Assembly: GCA_903891475.1 (NCBI GenBank)
Contig: CAITEP010000031.1
Coordinates: 107,639 to 171,638 of the forward strand
DNA from: an uncultured Mucilaginibacter sp.
GTDB lineage: Bacteria; Bacteroidota; Bacteroidia; Sphingobacteriales; Sphingobacteriaceae
DNA length: 64,000 nt
Direction: 5' to 3'
The notes under the pieces were generated by a model. That model had not been told where the DNA came from. It made no database searches and was given only the letters and a program-made list of their open reading frames with translations. The number at the start of each line of letters is the position of its first letter. The first letter of the stretch is position 1. Shown here piece after piece: positions 53,799 through 64,000 of this stretch. The position numbers and the translations under genes were made by a program.

Positions 53799-56075
53799 AT
53801 GAATAAACCAACCCTTAATCAGGATGCGCTAAATTATCATTCAAAAGGAAGACCAGGTAAAATACAAGTAGTACCTACCAAGCCTACCAACTCACAACGC
53901 GACCTGACTATGGCCTACTCGCCAGGGGTCGCGGAACCATGTTTAAGAATTGCCGATAATCCCGATGATATTTACAAATACACGGCGAAAGGTAACTTGG
54001 TAGCTGTAATAAGTAATGGTACAGCTGTTTTAGGTTTAGGCAACATTGGTCCTGAGGCTAGCAAACCCGTAATGGAAGGAAAGGGTTTGCTTTTTAAAAT
54101 ATACGCTGATATTGATGTTTTCGACCTTGAAATAAATGCCACCAGTGTTGATGAGTTTGTAAATATTGTAAAATCGCTCGAACCTACTTTTGGAGGTATC
54201 AATTTAGAAGATATCTCTGCACCTACCTGTTTTGAGATTGAGCGCAGGCTTAAGGCAGAAATGAAAATACCGGTGATGCACGACGATCAGCATGGTACTG
54301 CCATCATTTCGGGAGCGGCTTTATTAAATGCCTGCGAAATTCAAGAAAAAAAACTGAGTGAAATAAAGATGGTGATAAGTGGTGCCGGAGCTGCTGCCAT
54401 TTCATGTTCAAAAATGTACCTGGCACTCGGGGTAAAAAAGGAAAACCTGGTAATGTTTGACATTAATGGGTTAATAACTACCGAACGTACCGATTTAGAC
54501 GCTATTAGACTTGAATTTGCGACTACCCGTAAAGATATTACCACCCTTGCCGAAGCTTTGATAGGTGCCGATGTTTTTGTAGGGCTTTCGGCAGGAAACA
54601 TTGTAACACCCCAAATGTTACAGCAAATGGCAAGTAGGCCAGTGGTTTTTGCCATGGCTAATCCTGTCCCCGAAATTGATTATAACTTGGCAATCAATTC
54701 GCGCGATGATATTATCATGGCAACTGGTAGGTCAGATTTCCCAAATCAGGTAAACAATGTATTAGGTTTTCCTTATATTTTTAGGGGAGCTCTTGATGTT
54801 AGGGCAACAGCTATCAATGAAGAGATGAAGATAGCCGCGGTAAATGCCATTGCCGAAATGGCAAAAAAACCTATCCCCGAAGCGGTTAACTTAGCCTATA
54901 ATACCACCAACCTGAAATTTGGGCGCGATTATATTATTCCAAAACCAATGGATCCAAGGTTAATTACCGAGGTTTCATCAGCAGTTGCACGAGCTGCGAT
55001 TGATTCGGGCGTGGCACGTAAAGCAATTACTGATTGGGATAGCTATTTGGAAGGATTACGATCGAGGATTGATATAAATGATAAGTTACTTCGTAACCTA
55101 ACCAATAAGGCCAAGCAAAATCCAAAACGGATTGTATTTGCCGAAGCTGATACTTATAAAATATTGCGAGCCGCTCAGATTGTTAAAGAAGAAGGCATTG
55201 CAACCCCTATATTGCTTGGCAACCTGAATAGGATTAAGCAAATAATGAAGGATAATGATATTGAATTGGGCGATGTTCAAATTATTGATCCGGAAGAAAA
55301 TTGTGAATATTTGGATGAGTATGCTAATTACCTATACAATAAGCGTCAGCGTAGAGGGGTAACCCAATATGAATCGAGAAAGTTTCTACATGATCGTAAT
55401 TATTACGGTGCCTGCATGGTTCAATTTGGGAGGGCTGATGCTTTGATATCTGGACTTACTAAGGATTATGTTACTACTATAAAACCCGCCTTACAAATTA
55501 TTGGTACCGAGGATGGTGTAAGCAGGGTTGCAGGCATGTACATGATGATTACCAAAAAAGGTCCGATATTTTTTGGTGATACTACCGTTAATGTAAATCC
55601 TACTGTTCAAGAATTGGTTGATATTACCGTTTTAATTGAACATTCGGTACGAAGGTTTAATATCAACCCAAGGGTAGCTTTATTATCATACTCTAACTTT
55701 GGTTCAAATGAAGGGCCAATTCCGGAGAAAACGAGAGAAACTACTAAAATTTTGCATGAAAAATATCCAGAAATGATTGTGGATGGCGATATGCAAGCTA
55801 ACTTTGCATTAAATGAAAGTTTATTGGCTGATAACTTTCCATTTTCGGCATTAAAAGGAGTGCCAGCCAATACTTTGATTTTCCCCAATTTGGAATCGGG
55901 AAACATTGCTTACAAATTATTGCAAGAAATTGGCGGTGCCGAAGCTGTTGGCCCTATTTTATTAGGTTTAAAAAAACCAGTACACGTATTGCAATTAGGA
56001 AGTTCGGTAAGGGAAATAGTAAATATGATAACCATAGCTGTTATTGATGCCCAAGCCAAAGAGTTAGGGATTTAA
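53799..56075 (+). CDS. maeB: NADP-dependent malic enzyme with PTA-like domain
   Basis: A 758-residue fusion of a malic enzyme (residues 1-430) and a phosphotransacetylase-like regulatory domain (430-758). It oxidatively decarboxylates malate to pyruvate with formation of NAD(P)[13 protein letters not shown] starts the catalytic part, [13 protein letters not shown] carries metal-binding Asp residues, and the dinucleotide fold is [13 protein letters not shown]. The PTA part shows [18 protein letters not shown]. The PTA-like half is probably regulatory. TAACTTTG (53780-53787) is a perfect -7 box, but no -33 box is found at normal distance. Confidence 0.97.
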   Translation: MNKPTLNQDALNYHSKGRPGKIQVVPTKPTNSQRDLTMAYSPGVAEPCLRIADNPDDIYKYTAKGNLVAVISNGTAVLGLGNIGPEASKPVMEGKGLLFKIYADIDVFDLEINATSVDEFVNIVKSLEPTFGGINLEDISAPTCFEIERRLKAEMKIPVMHDDQHGTAIISGAALLNACEIQEKKLSEIKMVISGAGAAAISCSKMYLALGVKKENLVMFDINGLITTERTDLDAIRLEFATTRKDITTLAEALIGADVFVGLSAGNIVTPQMLQQMASRPVVFAMANPVPEIDYNLAINSRDDIIMATGRSDFPNQVNNVLGFPYIFRGALDVRATAINEEMKIAAVNAIAEMAKKPIPEAVNLAYNTTNLKFGRDYIIPKPMDPRLITEVSSAVARAAIDSGVARKAITDWDSYLEGLRSRIDINDKLLRNLTNKAKQNPKRIVFAEADTYKILRAAQIVKEEGIATPILLGNLNRIKQIMKDNDIELGDVQIIDPEENCEYLDEYANYLYNKRQRRGVTQYESRKFLHDRNYYGACMVQFGRADALISGLTKDYVTTIKPALQIIGTEDGVSRVAGMYMMITKKGPIFFGDTTVNVNPTVQELVDITVLIEHSVRRFNINPRVALLSYSNFGSNEGPIPEKTRETTKILHEKYPEMIVDGDMQANFALNESLLADNFPFSALKGVPANTLIFPNLESGNIAYKLLQEIGGAEAVGPILLGLKKPVHVLQLGSSVREIVNMITIAVIDAQAKELGI

Positions 56076-56142
56076 CTTTAGGAATATGTTAAATAGATAG
56101 GTTGGTTTACGATAATCAATTATCTTTAATAAAAATTTTATA

Positions 56143-56727
56143 ATGTACGCTTATATTGATGGAAAGTTAGTTTTTAAAAGCGCGGCTTATGTAGTAATTG
56201 ATGCGGGAGGTATAGGCTATCATATTAATATATCGTTAAATACCTATGCAAAGCTTCAAGATAGCGAAAAGTGCAAACTTTTTACCTGGTTACATGTAAA
56301 GGAAGATGCACATACATTATATGGTTTTGCCGATGAGGGAGAGCGCAGGTTGTTTTTGCATTTAATTTCAATACCTGGTATCGGACCTAATACCGGAAGA
56401 ATGATGTTGTCATCAATTACTCCGGTTGAAATTCAAAACGCAATAATTAGTGGAAATGTTACGTTGATTCAAAGGATTAAGGGTATAGGACCAAAATCTG
56501 CACAGCGAATTATTTTAGAGCTTCAGGATAAGCTTAAAAAGGAAGGCCCAGAAACCTTGAGTGTTGTTCCATTAAATAAAACAGCAGCCGAGGAAGCCCT
56601 TTCAGCATTGGTTATGCTTGGTTTTAATAGGAATATTGCAGAGAAGGTTTTGGAAAAAGAAATAAGTAAAGTAGGTAACGACCTAAACGTTGAACAATTA
56701 ATAAAATTGGCACTTAAAAATTTGTAA
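56143..56727 (+). CDS. ruvA: Holliday junction ATP-dependent DNA helicase subunit RuvA
   Basis: A 194-residue subunit of the RuvAB branch-migration complex. Domain I begins MYAYIDGKLVFKS and includes LHVKEDAHTLYGFADEGERR. Two helix-hairpin-helix motifs follow: LISIPGIGPNTGRMMLSS and RIKGIGPKSAQRIILEL. A C-terminal domain that touches RuvB (EEALSALVMLGFNRNIAEKV) ends the protein. ruvB is not in the window. The sprA gene starts 19 bases after its stop, so they may be co-transcribed. Confidence 0.97.
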   Translation: MYAYIDGKLVFKSAAYVVIDAGGIGYHINISLNTYAKLQDSEKCKLFTWLHVKEDAHTLYGFADEGERRLFLHLISIPGIGPNTGRMMLSSITPVEIQNAIISGNVTLIQRIKGIGPKSAQRIILELQDKLKKEGPETLSVVPLNKTAAEEALSALVMLGFNRNIAEKVLEKEISKVGNDLNVEQLIKLALKNL

Positions 56728-56746
56728 ATAAACTATACGCCATACT

Positions 56747-59700
56747 TTGAATAAACACTTTACCTACAAATTTGCCCTAAGTATTTTTCTGATTGCTACT
56801 ATTGGTGGCATTGAGAATTTATTTGCCCAAGTGCAACCTACACAGGTAAAGAAAGATACTGCTATTGTAAAATTACCACTAACATATACCGAAACAAATA
56901 ATTTTCGCCTAAGGCATGGGATATTTGATGCAGATCCAAAAGATTTGGTTAGAACAATTGAATATAACCCTATTACCGGAACCTATATACTCTATGAAAG
57001 GGTGGGGAATTTATTGTATCGGCCGCCTCAACAATTAACTTTTCAAGAATACCTTGAGCTTTCACAGCGAATAAACAAGCGAACTTATTTTACTCAATTA
57101 GCAAATAATTATGCTTATCAGTCGCAGCAACCTGGTTTCATTCTTCAAACCAAAATACAAAGCGAAGCTTTTAACCAAATATTTGGAGGCACAAATGTCG
57201 ATTTAAGACCACAAGGTTCGGCAGAGGCAATATTGGCAGGTCAGGTTACTAGTAGTCAAAATCCATTATTTAATACCCAACAACAAAATCAGTTTAATTT
57301 TAATTTCGATCAAAAAATACAACTAAATTTAACCGGTGATATTGGCACTAAATTAAAAATTACTGGTAATTATAATACGGATTCGCAATTTCAATTTGAA
57401 AATCAGGTAAAACTCGATTATACAGGTACCCCTGATGAAATTATTCAAAAAATTGAAATAGGCACTGTAAGCATGCCGCTCCCAACTACATTGATAACAG
57501 GTACCCAATCCTTATTTGGTTTAAAAACGAAGCTAAAGTTTGGCAAACTTGATGTTACTACCATTTTAGCTCAACAACGTTCAAAATCTCAAACTATAAC
57601 CATTTCAAATACAGGGCAACAGGGACAGTTTAAAATTTCGGCGTCGGCTTATGAAGCTAACAAACATTATTTTTTGTCGCAATATTTTCATGATAATTAT
57701 AATAATGCGCTTGCAAATATTCCCATTATCAGCACAAATATAAATATCACGAAAATTGAAGTTTGGGTTACTAATCGTACAAATGTAACCACAGGATCAA
57801 GAGACATCCTTGCCTTTATGGATTTAGGTGAAAACAAGCCATATAATTCAACTCTTGTAAGAGGCGGATCTGGTTTTTCATCCTTACCTGCAGGATTTGA
57901 AGGGCCTGGATTTACTCAACAATCTAACTCATTATTACGCAATTTACCTGCGAACGCGCGTCTTTCTAACGATCCTCAAAACACAGTATCAAACTACTTT
58001 AATGGAAGTCAAGGTGGAGCCGATAATTATGCAAAACTAAAGTATGCAAGGCAATTAACCACCAAAGAGTATACTTTACAACCTCAATTAGGCTATATTT
58101 CATTAAATACGCCACTTAATAACGACGAGGTTTTAGCAGTGGCTTATCAATATACATACAATGGGGTTGCCTATCAAGTAGGTGAGTTTAGCTCAGATAT
58201 TCCGGTTAACCCTAATACTTCTAAAGTATTGTATGTAAAACTATTAAAAAATCAATTGGTAAAAACCAGTTTGCCTACCTGGAATTTAATGATGAAAAAC
58301 ATTTATTCATTAAACGCCTCGCAAATTAGTTCCAATAATTTTAAACTTTCAATTTCCCGCCTTGATGATCAATCTGGTATTCCAAAATCAATAATGGAAG
58401 AGGGATCTAGCAATTTAAAAAGCAAATTATGGCTACAACTTGTTGGACTTGATAATCTTGATCAACAACAGCAAAAACAACCAGACGGATATTTCGACTT
58501 TTTGGAAGGAGTTACCATAAATTCCCAATATGGTAGAATAGTATTTCCGGTACTAGAGCCTTTTGGTAAAGATCTTAGTAACCAATTTACAACAGCTGAC
58601 CAAAATTTGGCTAGTCGGTATGTCTTTCAACAATTATATGACTCCACTCAAACAGTTGCGCAACGATTGTTTCCAAATTTAAACAGATATACCATTCAAG
58701 GTACATTTTCATCTTCGGGCGGGTCAGAATTTCAATTAAATGCGGTTAACATACCACAAGGATCTGTCACAGTTAACGCGGGTACTTTACCATTAAAGGA
58801 CGGTATTGATTATACAATTAATTATAGTTCAGGTACTATTCGAATACTAAATACTGCTATTTTATTATCGGGCCAACCTATATCAGTCAATGTTGAAAAC
58901 AATACTTTATTTGGGGTACAACAAAAAACTTTATTTGGTAGCAGGTTTGATTATCAAATGAGTGATGATTTAAAATTAGGTGCTACTTTAATGCACCTTA
59001 CCGAGCAACCTGTAACTCAAAATGAAGTTATTGGTAATTCATCCATATCAAATACTTTATATGGTTTTGATGCCAATTATAATACCGATTCCAGATTTCT
59101 AACAAAAATGGTTGATGCTTTACCGTTTATACATACTAAAGTACCATCATCAATAAGTTTTACAGGAGAATTTGCCCAATTGTTACCTGGCAATCCAACA
59201 ACTACCAACTTTGCCGGCGCAAAAAATGGAACTGTTTATTTAGATGATTTTGAAAACAGCACCTCAATAATAGATGTTAAAAGCCCTGTTGGTTGGCAAA
59301 TTTCAAGTACACCGCAATCTTTTCAGGAAGCGTCAAAGTTCAATGATTTAAGTTATGGTTATAATAGGGCACGTTTGGCATGGTACACCATCGATCCAAT
59401 CTTTTACTCTGGTTCATCAATTCCAATAAATACTAATGAGTTATCTAATCATTATGTAAGGCAGGTTTTGCAGAACGAGGTTTTTCCTACTCAGCAATCG
59501 CAAACAGGTCAACCATATAGTATACCTACCTTAGATCTTGCTTACTATCCTATGGTACGCGGTCCATACAATTACGATATTCAAAATATAAATCCTGATG
59601 GTACCCTTAAAAACCCTGCAAACAGATGGGGAGGTATTTTTAAAAGCCTTAACTCCAATGATTTTGAGGCCCTAAATGTGGTTTACATTGAGTTTTGGAT

Positions 59701-62700
59701 GCTTGATCCATTTATCTATAAGCCAAATTCTACTGGCGGGGATCTAAAAATTAACCTTGGAAATGTTTCTGAAGATATTTTGAAAGATGGACAAAAAAGC
59801 TTAGAAAATGCCCTTCCAGTAAATGGTGATACTAGTCAGGTAGTGCAAACTGCTTGGGGAAAAGTTTCGAATGTACAAACAGTTGTTAACTCTTTTGCTA
59901 ATGATCCAACAACCCGAGCCTTGCAGGATGTTGGTTTGGATGGCTTAAATGATGCTGGCGAACAATCAAAATTTCTACCTTATATTCTACAGGCTCAAAG
60001 TAAGATGAACCCTGATGCGGCTAATTTATTTAAATCCGACCCTTCCTCAGATGATTATCAATACTATCAAGGACCTGCCTTGGATAGGGCAAATGCCGGT
60101 ATTTTACAACGATACAGCATGTACAATGGTACTGAAGGTAATTCGCCTACCACACAGCAATCACAGGCGCTTCTTGGATTAACAACCTCTGCCTCCACTC
60201 CATCACCAGACGGTGAAGATGTAAATCATGATAATAATATGGATCAGGATGAGGAATATTATGAATATCATGTTCACTTATCTCCTAAAGATTTATATGT
60301 AGGAAATAAGTTCATCACCAATAAAATTACCTCATCAGTAAAGCTTGCAAATGGGCTAACCCAACCAGTTACATGGTATCAATTCAGAATCCCGATTAAT
60401 TCATATGAGTCAAAAATTGGTAATATTCAAGATTTTAAATCAATTCGCTACATGCGAATGTATTTAACTGGTTTTCAAGATACTACAGTTTTGCGAATGG
60501 CCACTTTGCAATTAGTAGAGGGTTCATGGATTGGGTTTAACTTGCAAAACACTCCAGCCTATGTAATCGCGGATCCTAGCTTCAAGAATAATCCACCGTC
60601 TGATTTGTCTACCCTTGATGTCGCGGCAGTAAATGTATTTGATGATGCAAACCGTACGCCTATTCCTTATGTAGTTCCGCCAGGTATACAGCAACAAACC
60701 AATGTTAGTAGCTTGCAAGCAAATACTAAACTAAATGAACAATCATTATCAGTGGCGGTAACAAATCTGGGTGATGGTTTTTCGAGAGCGGCTTATAAAT
60801 TATTAAATAAAGACTTGCGACAGTACAAGAATTTGAATTTGTTTATACATGCTGAAAGTAATCCGGCCGATGCTTCTACATTGAAAAATAATGATATTAA
60901 TGCATTCATTCGTTTAGGAACAGATTACACTGATAATTATTACGAGTATGAATTACCATTACAGGTAACCCAACCGGGCACTTCAGATCCAAATGCTATT
61001 TGGCCTGCCGCCAATGAACTAAATTTACAACTACAAACACTTGTTGATGCTAAATTGAGAAGGGATACTTCGCACTATGGTAAATTGCCTTGGCCACTTT
61101 CAATGCCCTTTAAGTATAACAATATCACTATTGTTGGCCAGCCTGATTTAAGTCAAGTGTCAACTATTATGCTAGGTATACGTAACCCGCTAAGAACAAA
61201 CGCCACTTCATCTACTGATGATGGACTTTCTAAATCGGGGGTTGTTTGGTTTGATGAATTACGCTTAACTGATTTTAAAGAACAAGATGGTTGGGCGGCC
61301 ACCGGAAGGGTAAATGCTAAATTGGCTGACTTTGCAAATATTTCAATAGCCTCAAGTAAAAGTACTGCTGGCTTTGGTGCACTCGAGTCAACAATTGATA
61401 ACCGCAGCATGGACAATAATAGCACCTATGATATTACAGGTACTTTCGAATTGGGTAAATTCTTTCCTGCTAAAGCAGGAGTACATATCCCATTATATGT
61501 TGATGTTTCGCATCAAGTTAGTGCGCCTGAATATAACCCTGCTGCTCCTGATGTATTGCTTAGTCAATCAATTGATGCTGCAAAAACGGCCCAACAACGC
61601 GATTCAATCCGAAATGCGACTGAGTCAATAACAACACGTACTAGTATAAATTTAACCAACGTACATATAACTAATACCGATACTAAAGCGAAAGCTAAAA
61701 TATTATCGATCACAAATCTTAATGCTAGTTTAGCCTTTACTGAATATATACACCATGATTTTACTGTTCAAAACGATGTGGAAAGAACATACCACGTTAC
61801 GTTTGCTTATAATTATTCAGATAAGGCTAACTACAGTGAACCGTTTACTAAAATAATAAAGAAAAACTGGCTCGCTCTAGTAAAAAGCATCAATTATGAT
61901 TTAGTGCCAACCAGAATTAACTATAGTATTAATTTTGATAGATTTTATTCGGAAAATACCTTACGAAATAATGACCCAACCTCTATTATTGCAATACCTA
62001 CTACTTTTAATAAAACCTTTAATATAACGAGGATATATGGCTTGGGATGGAATTTAACAAAATCATTAACCATGGACATTGACGCCACCAACCTATCGAC
62101 AGTTGATGAACCTGTTGGCAGGTTAGATGGGTTAAAAGTTGATACACTTTGGCGGAATATTTTAACTTTAGGGCGCACTACCAATTACAATCATTCGCTT
62201 AATTTCGCATATACTGTTCCGCTAGCTAAAATACCGTTTTTAGATTGGACTACATTGGTAGCGCATTATACCACACATTTTACTTGGCAAGGGCAACCAC
62301 TTTTCGCTATAACTGATCCGCAATTTGATGTTGGGAATACAATCCAAAACTCAAAGCAAATTCAGTTGAATCCTTCATTTAATTTTACTATGCTTTATAA
62401 TAAATTCCCGGTTTTAAAAAGGGCATTGGCTGATAAAGACAACCATAATTTTTGGATTAATTTGCTTACAAGTATAAAAAATATTAGTGCCACTTATACC
62501 CAAACAAGAGGTACTTTTATACCAGGCTACCTGCCTCAGTCAACCTTTGGCGGGCAAGATTTTACATATAATTCGCCTGGGATTGGGTTTTTATTAGGCA
62601 GCCAAGCTGACCTTAGAGCAAGGGCAATTGCAAATGGATGGATTAGTACAGATACACTTCAAAATCAACAATATTCAACAACCTATTCTGAAGATTTACA

Positions 62701-63802
62701 CTTAAGAAGTAGTATTGAACCTATTAAAGGATTGAAAATAGATTTAACTGCCTATAAAACGCAAGATCATACCTATCAAAGTAGTATTAAATCGCTTGAT
62801 GGATCAAATAATATCCAGGAGTTAAATCCAATTACTACAGGTAACTATACGATAAGCTATATGACAATTGCCACCTCGTTTTCAAAAATTTCTGGAATTG
62901 ATAATACATCAGCTACCTACCAGAAGTTTTTGGATAATGAAAGTGCAATATCTCAACGTTTGGGAAAATCAAATCCAAATTCATCTGGGTCAGCACTAAA
63001 TGGGTTTGCCGATGGGTATGGTCCTAATTCTCAAGATGTACTTGTACCAGCATTTCTGGCTGCCTATACCGGAAAAAGTGCAACAACTTCAAGTCTCAAT
63101 CAGTTCCCATCTATCCCGATACCAAATTGGTTAATGACTTACAATGGACTCAGTAAGTTATCATTGTTTAGCGATGTGTTCGAATCAATTGATATAAAAA
63201 ATGGATATAAGTCATCATATAATGTAAATGGGTACAGCACCTCGTTACAATTTAAACAATCCAATGGTGCAGTATCATCACGAGATGCAAATAATGATTT
63301 TTTACCATTCTACCAATTTTCCCAAATAAGCATACTCGAACAATTTATACCACTTTTTGGAATTGACGCGCGTTTTAAGGATGGAATGACCGCATCACTA
63401 GAATTCAGAAAGAGTAGATCTTTAAGTTTAAGTATATCAAATACTCAACTTGCTCAGCAAAATTTAAATGTTTACGTGTTTGGATGGGGCTATCATGCAC
63501 GAGATTTCAGGTTCCCATTTGGATGGTTTAGTGGTTCAACCAACAAAAAGGACATCAACTTTAAAATTGATTTCTCTCTACAGGATAGTAAAACTTTAAT
63601 TTACCAATCAGGTGTTCCTGGAGCCCAGATATCCTCAGGTTCACAAAATATAGCCGTAAAACCCTCAATTGATTATATGATTAGTAAAGTTTTTAATCTT
63701 AATTTCTTTTACGATTCAACAATTACAAAACCATATACTTCACAAACTTTTGTTACGGCATCAACAACTTTTGGTATAAATATTAAAATGATTTTACAAT
63801 AA
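56747..63802 (+). CDS. sprA: Type IX secretion outer-membrane translocon SprA
   Basis: A 2351-residue outer-membrane protein, the size of SprA/Sov. SprA is the giant 36-strand barrel through which the type IX system exports proteins that carry C-terminal sorting domains; it is needed for gliding and secretion in relatives. A signal peptide covers about residues 1-27 (ending LFAQ). The N-terminal SprA-type domain includes RHGIFDADPKDLVRTIEYNP and NYAYQSQQPGF. Long Thr/Asn-rich barrel stretches fill the rest. Translation must begin with TTG (56747-56749), as the upstream in-frame stop leaves no ATG. The gene follows ruvA, a conserved Bacteroidota order. Confidence 0.96.
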   Translation: MNKHFTYKFALSIFLIATIGGIENLFAQVQPTQVKKDTAIVKLPLTYTETNNFRLRHGIFDADPKDLVRTIEYNPITGTYILYERVGNLLYRPPQQLTFQEYLELSQRINKRTYFTQLANNYAYQSQQPGFILQTKIQSEAFNQIFGGTNVDLRPQGSAEAILAGQVTSSQNPLFNTQQQNQFNFNFDQKIQLNLTGDIGTKLKITGNYNTDSQFQFENQVKLDYTGTPDEIIQKIEIGTVSMPLPTTLITGTQSLFGLKTKLKFGKLDVTTILAQQRSKSQTITISNTGQQGQFKISASAYEANKHYFLSQYFHDNYNNALANIPIISTNINITKIEVWVTNRTNVTTGSRDILAFMDLGENKPYNSTLVRGGSGFSSLPAGFEGPGFTQQSNSLLRNLPANARLSNDPQNTVSNYFNGSQGGADNYAKLKYARQLTTKEYTLQPQLGYISLNTPLNNDEVLAVAYQYTYNGVAYQVGEFSSDIPVNPNTSKVLYVKLLKNQLVKTSLPTWNLMMKNIYSLNASQISSNNFKLSISRLDDQSGIPKSIMEEGSSNLKSKLWLQLVGLDNLDQQQQKQPDGYFDFLEGVTINSQYGRIVFPVLEPFGKDLSNQFTTADQNLASRYVFQQLYDSTQTVAQRLFPNLNRYTIQGTFSSSGGSEFQLNAVNIPQGSVTVNAGTLPLKDGIDYTINYSSGTIRILNTAILLSGQPISVNVENNTLFGVQQKTLFGSRFDYQMSDDLKLGATLMHLTEQPVTQNEVIGNSSISNTLYGFDANYNTDSRFLTKMVDALPFIHTKVPSSISFTGEFAQLLPGNPTTTNFAGAKNGTVYLDDFENSTSIIDVKSPVGWQISSTPQSFQEASKFNDLSYGYNRARLAWYTIDPIFYSGSSIPINTNELSNHYVRQVLQNEVFPTQQSQTGQPYSIPTLDLAYYPMVRGPYNYDIQNINPDGTLKNPANRWGGIFKSLNSNDFEALNVVYIEFWMLDPFIYKPNSTGGDLKINLGNVSEDILKDGQKSLENALPVNGDTSQVVQTAWGKVSNVQTVVNSFANDPTTRALQDVGLDGLNDAGEQSKFLPYILQAQSKMNPDAANLFKSDPSSDDYQYYQGPALDRANAGILQRYSMYNGTEGNSPTTQQSQALLGLTTSASTPSPDGEDVNHDNNMDQDEEYYEYHVHLSPKDLYVGNKFITNKITSSVKLANGLTQPVTWYQFRIPINSYESKIGNIQDFKSIRYMRMYLTGFQDTTVLRMATLQLVEGSWIGFNLQNTPAYVIADPSFKNNPPSDLSTLDVAAVNVFDDANRTPIPYVVPPGIQQQTNVSSLQANTKLNEQSLSVAVTNLGDGFSRAAYKLLNKDLRQYKNLNLFIHAESNPADASTLKNNDINAFIRLGTDYTDNYYEYELPLQVTQPGTSDPNAIWPAANELNLQLQTLVDAKLRRDTSHYGKLPWPLSMPFKYNNITIVGQPDLSQVSTIMLGIRNPLRTNATSSTDDGLSKSGVVWFDELRLTDFKEQDGWAATGRVNAKLADFANISIASSKSTAGFGALESTIDNRSMDNNSTYDITGTFELGKFFPAKAGVHIPLYVDVSHQVSAPEYNPAAPDVLLSQSIDAAKTAQQRDSIRNATESITTRTSINLTNVHITNTDTKAKAKILSITNLNASLAFTEYIHHDFTVQNDVERTYHVTFAYNYSDKANYSEPFTKIIKKNWLALVKSINYDLVPTRINYSINFDRFYSENTLRNNDPTSIIAIPTTFNKTFNITRIYGLGWNLTKSLTMDIDATNLSTVDEPVGRLDGLKVDTLWRNILTLGRTTNYNHSLNFAYTVPLAKIPFLDWTTLVAHYTTHFTWQGQPLFAITDPQFDVGNTIQNSKQIQLNPSFNFTMLYNKFPVLKRALADKDNHNFWINLLTSIKNISATYTQTRGTFIPGYLPQSTFGGQDFTYNSPGIGFLLGSQADLRARAIANGWISTDTLQNQQYSTTYSEDLHLRSSIEPIKGLKIDLTAYKTQDHTYQSSIKSLDGSNNIQELNPITTGNYTISYMTIATSFSKISGIDNTSATYQKFLDNESAISQRLGKSNPNSSGSALNGFADGYGPNSQDVLVPAFLAAYTGKSATTSSLNQFPSIPIPNWLMTYNGLSKLSLFSDVFESIDIKNGYKSSYNVNGYSTSLQFKQSNGAVSSRDANNDFLPFYQFSQISILEQFIPLFGIDARFKDGMTASLEFRKSRSLSLSISNTQLAQQNLNVYVFGWGYHARDFRFPFGWFSGSTNKKDINFKIDFSLQDSKTLIYQSGVPGAQISSGSQNIAVKPSIDYMISKVFNLNFFYDSTITKPYTSQTFVTASTTFGINIKMILQ

Positions 63803-64000
63803 CCATTTTAATATTTTTACTAAAAGTTTTTGAGTATTATCTGGATAAATTTAACTTGTAAAAAGGTAATGATGACAAAAATAGTTGGTGGAAATGATTA
63901 GAAAAATTGCTAACTAGCCCAAGCAGATATAAGGAGAAACAAGCTCTGCAGGAGTGCAACTTGCCAGCAATAATATTTGCGACGATAAACATGAGCTGGA
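63803..64000. other. Right-end intergenic region, nothing assigned
   Basis: The 198 bases after the sprA stop contain no complete gene. The first 85 bases are AT-rich with short stop-interrupted frames. From about 63900 to the end the GC content rises, and a plus-strand frame stays open to the edge without a visible start codon. A continuation outside the window would be needed to tell whether it belongs to a gene. Confidence 0.5.

Noticed and set aside
63803..64000. Start of a downstream gene at the right edge
   Set aside because: A frame is open to the edge but has no ATG, no recognisable motif and only about 110 bases of sequence.
1..64000. rRNA, tRNA, insertion sequence or prophage genes
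   Set aside because: No matching structure, transposase motif or phage gene was recognised; small RNA genes cannot be excluded by eye.

Overview
The window is about 64 kb of AT-rich DNA from a member of the Bacteroidota, most likely Sphingobacteriales (a Pedobacter/Mucilaginibacter-like genome). The evidence is SprA of the type IX secretion system, families largely confined to this phylum (DUF2480, DUF3108, DUF3109, DUF4292, DUF4834-like and DUF6427-like proteins), a tricorn homologue, a LytS/LytTR pair, a TlpA-type protein with a DUF4369-like N-terminus, and promoter elements of the Bacteroidota type (TTG/TTTG at -33, TAnnTTTG at -7). No rRNA, tRNA, CRISPR array, transposase or prophage was recognised. 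The genes look chromosomal and mostly housekeeping, in short operons on both strands.

1-14 kb: the 3' part of a YfhO-like membrane protein runs in from the left edge. It is followed by a putative outer-membrane protein, a GNAT acetyltransferase, the tricorn protease homologue, the LytTR/LytS two-component pair, a TlpA-like thioredoxin, two small membrane proteins and uvrB. Two intergenic stretches hold unexplained repeats: a cluster of AATTATAATTT palindromes at 11.05-11.19 kb and a family of hairpin repeats at 14.1-14.5 kb.

14.7-33.3 kb: yjjG-like phosphatase, DinB-like protein, an LpxH-like phosphoesterase with a glycosyltransferase, then purQ-coaX-OMP-lptC-ppiD, which combines nucleotide and CoA synthesis with outer-membrane biogenesis. 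Next come three conserved genes of unknown function (DUF2480, DUF3108, DUF3109), a jelly-roll-like lipoprotein, gmd, dxs, scpA and glyA.

33.4-37 kb: a compact module with a receiver protein, a DUF2892 membrane protein translationally coupled to a rhodanese (a split YgaP), a coiled-coil protein, an outer-membrane protein, a Crp/Fnr regulator with a C-x5-CC motif, and a second DUF2892 gene. Two GTAAC-N4-GTTAC boxes precede the two DUF2892 genes. Each lies exactly 22 nt upstream of a TAnnTTT(G/A) element. This is the strongest candidate for a small coherent system: a Crp/Fnr-controlled sulfur (probably persulfide) response.

37-42.4 kb (minus strand): an operon of ECF sigma factor, one-TM putative anti-sigma factor, CnrX/CpxP-like periplasmic protein, YHYH protein, MORN-type lipoprotein and SCO-family lipoprotein. 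It looks like an envelope or metal stress system. comF lies downstream and rlmN upstream.

42.5-64 kb: amidohydrolase, acylphosphatase, a Wzx-like flippase, dut, a TPR lipid-envelope operon (TPR protein, DUF4292 lipoprotein, EnvC-like protein with a degenerate LytM domain), two TatA/B-like proteins, gatA behind a strong hairpin, an MltD-like lytic transglycosylase, maeB, ruvA and the 7 kb sprA gene. Several genes must start at TTG or GTG, because no in-frame ATG lies between the upstream stop and the conserved N-terminus.
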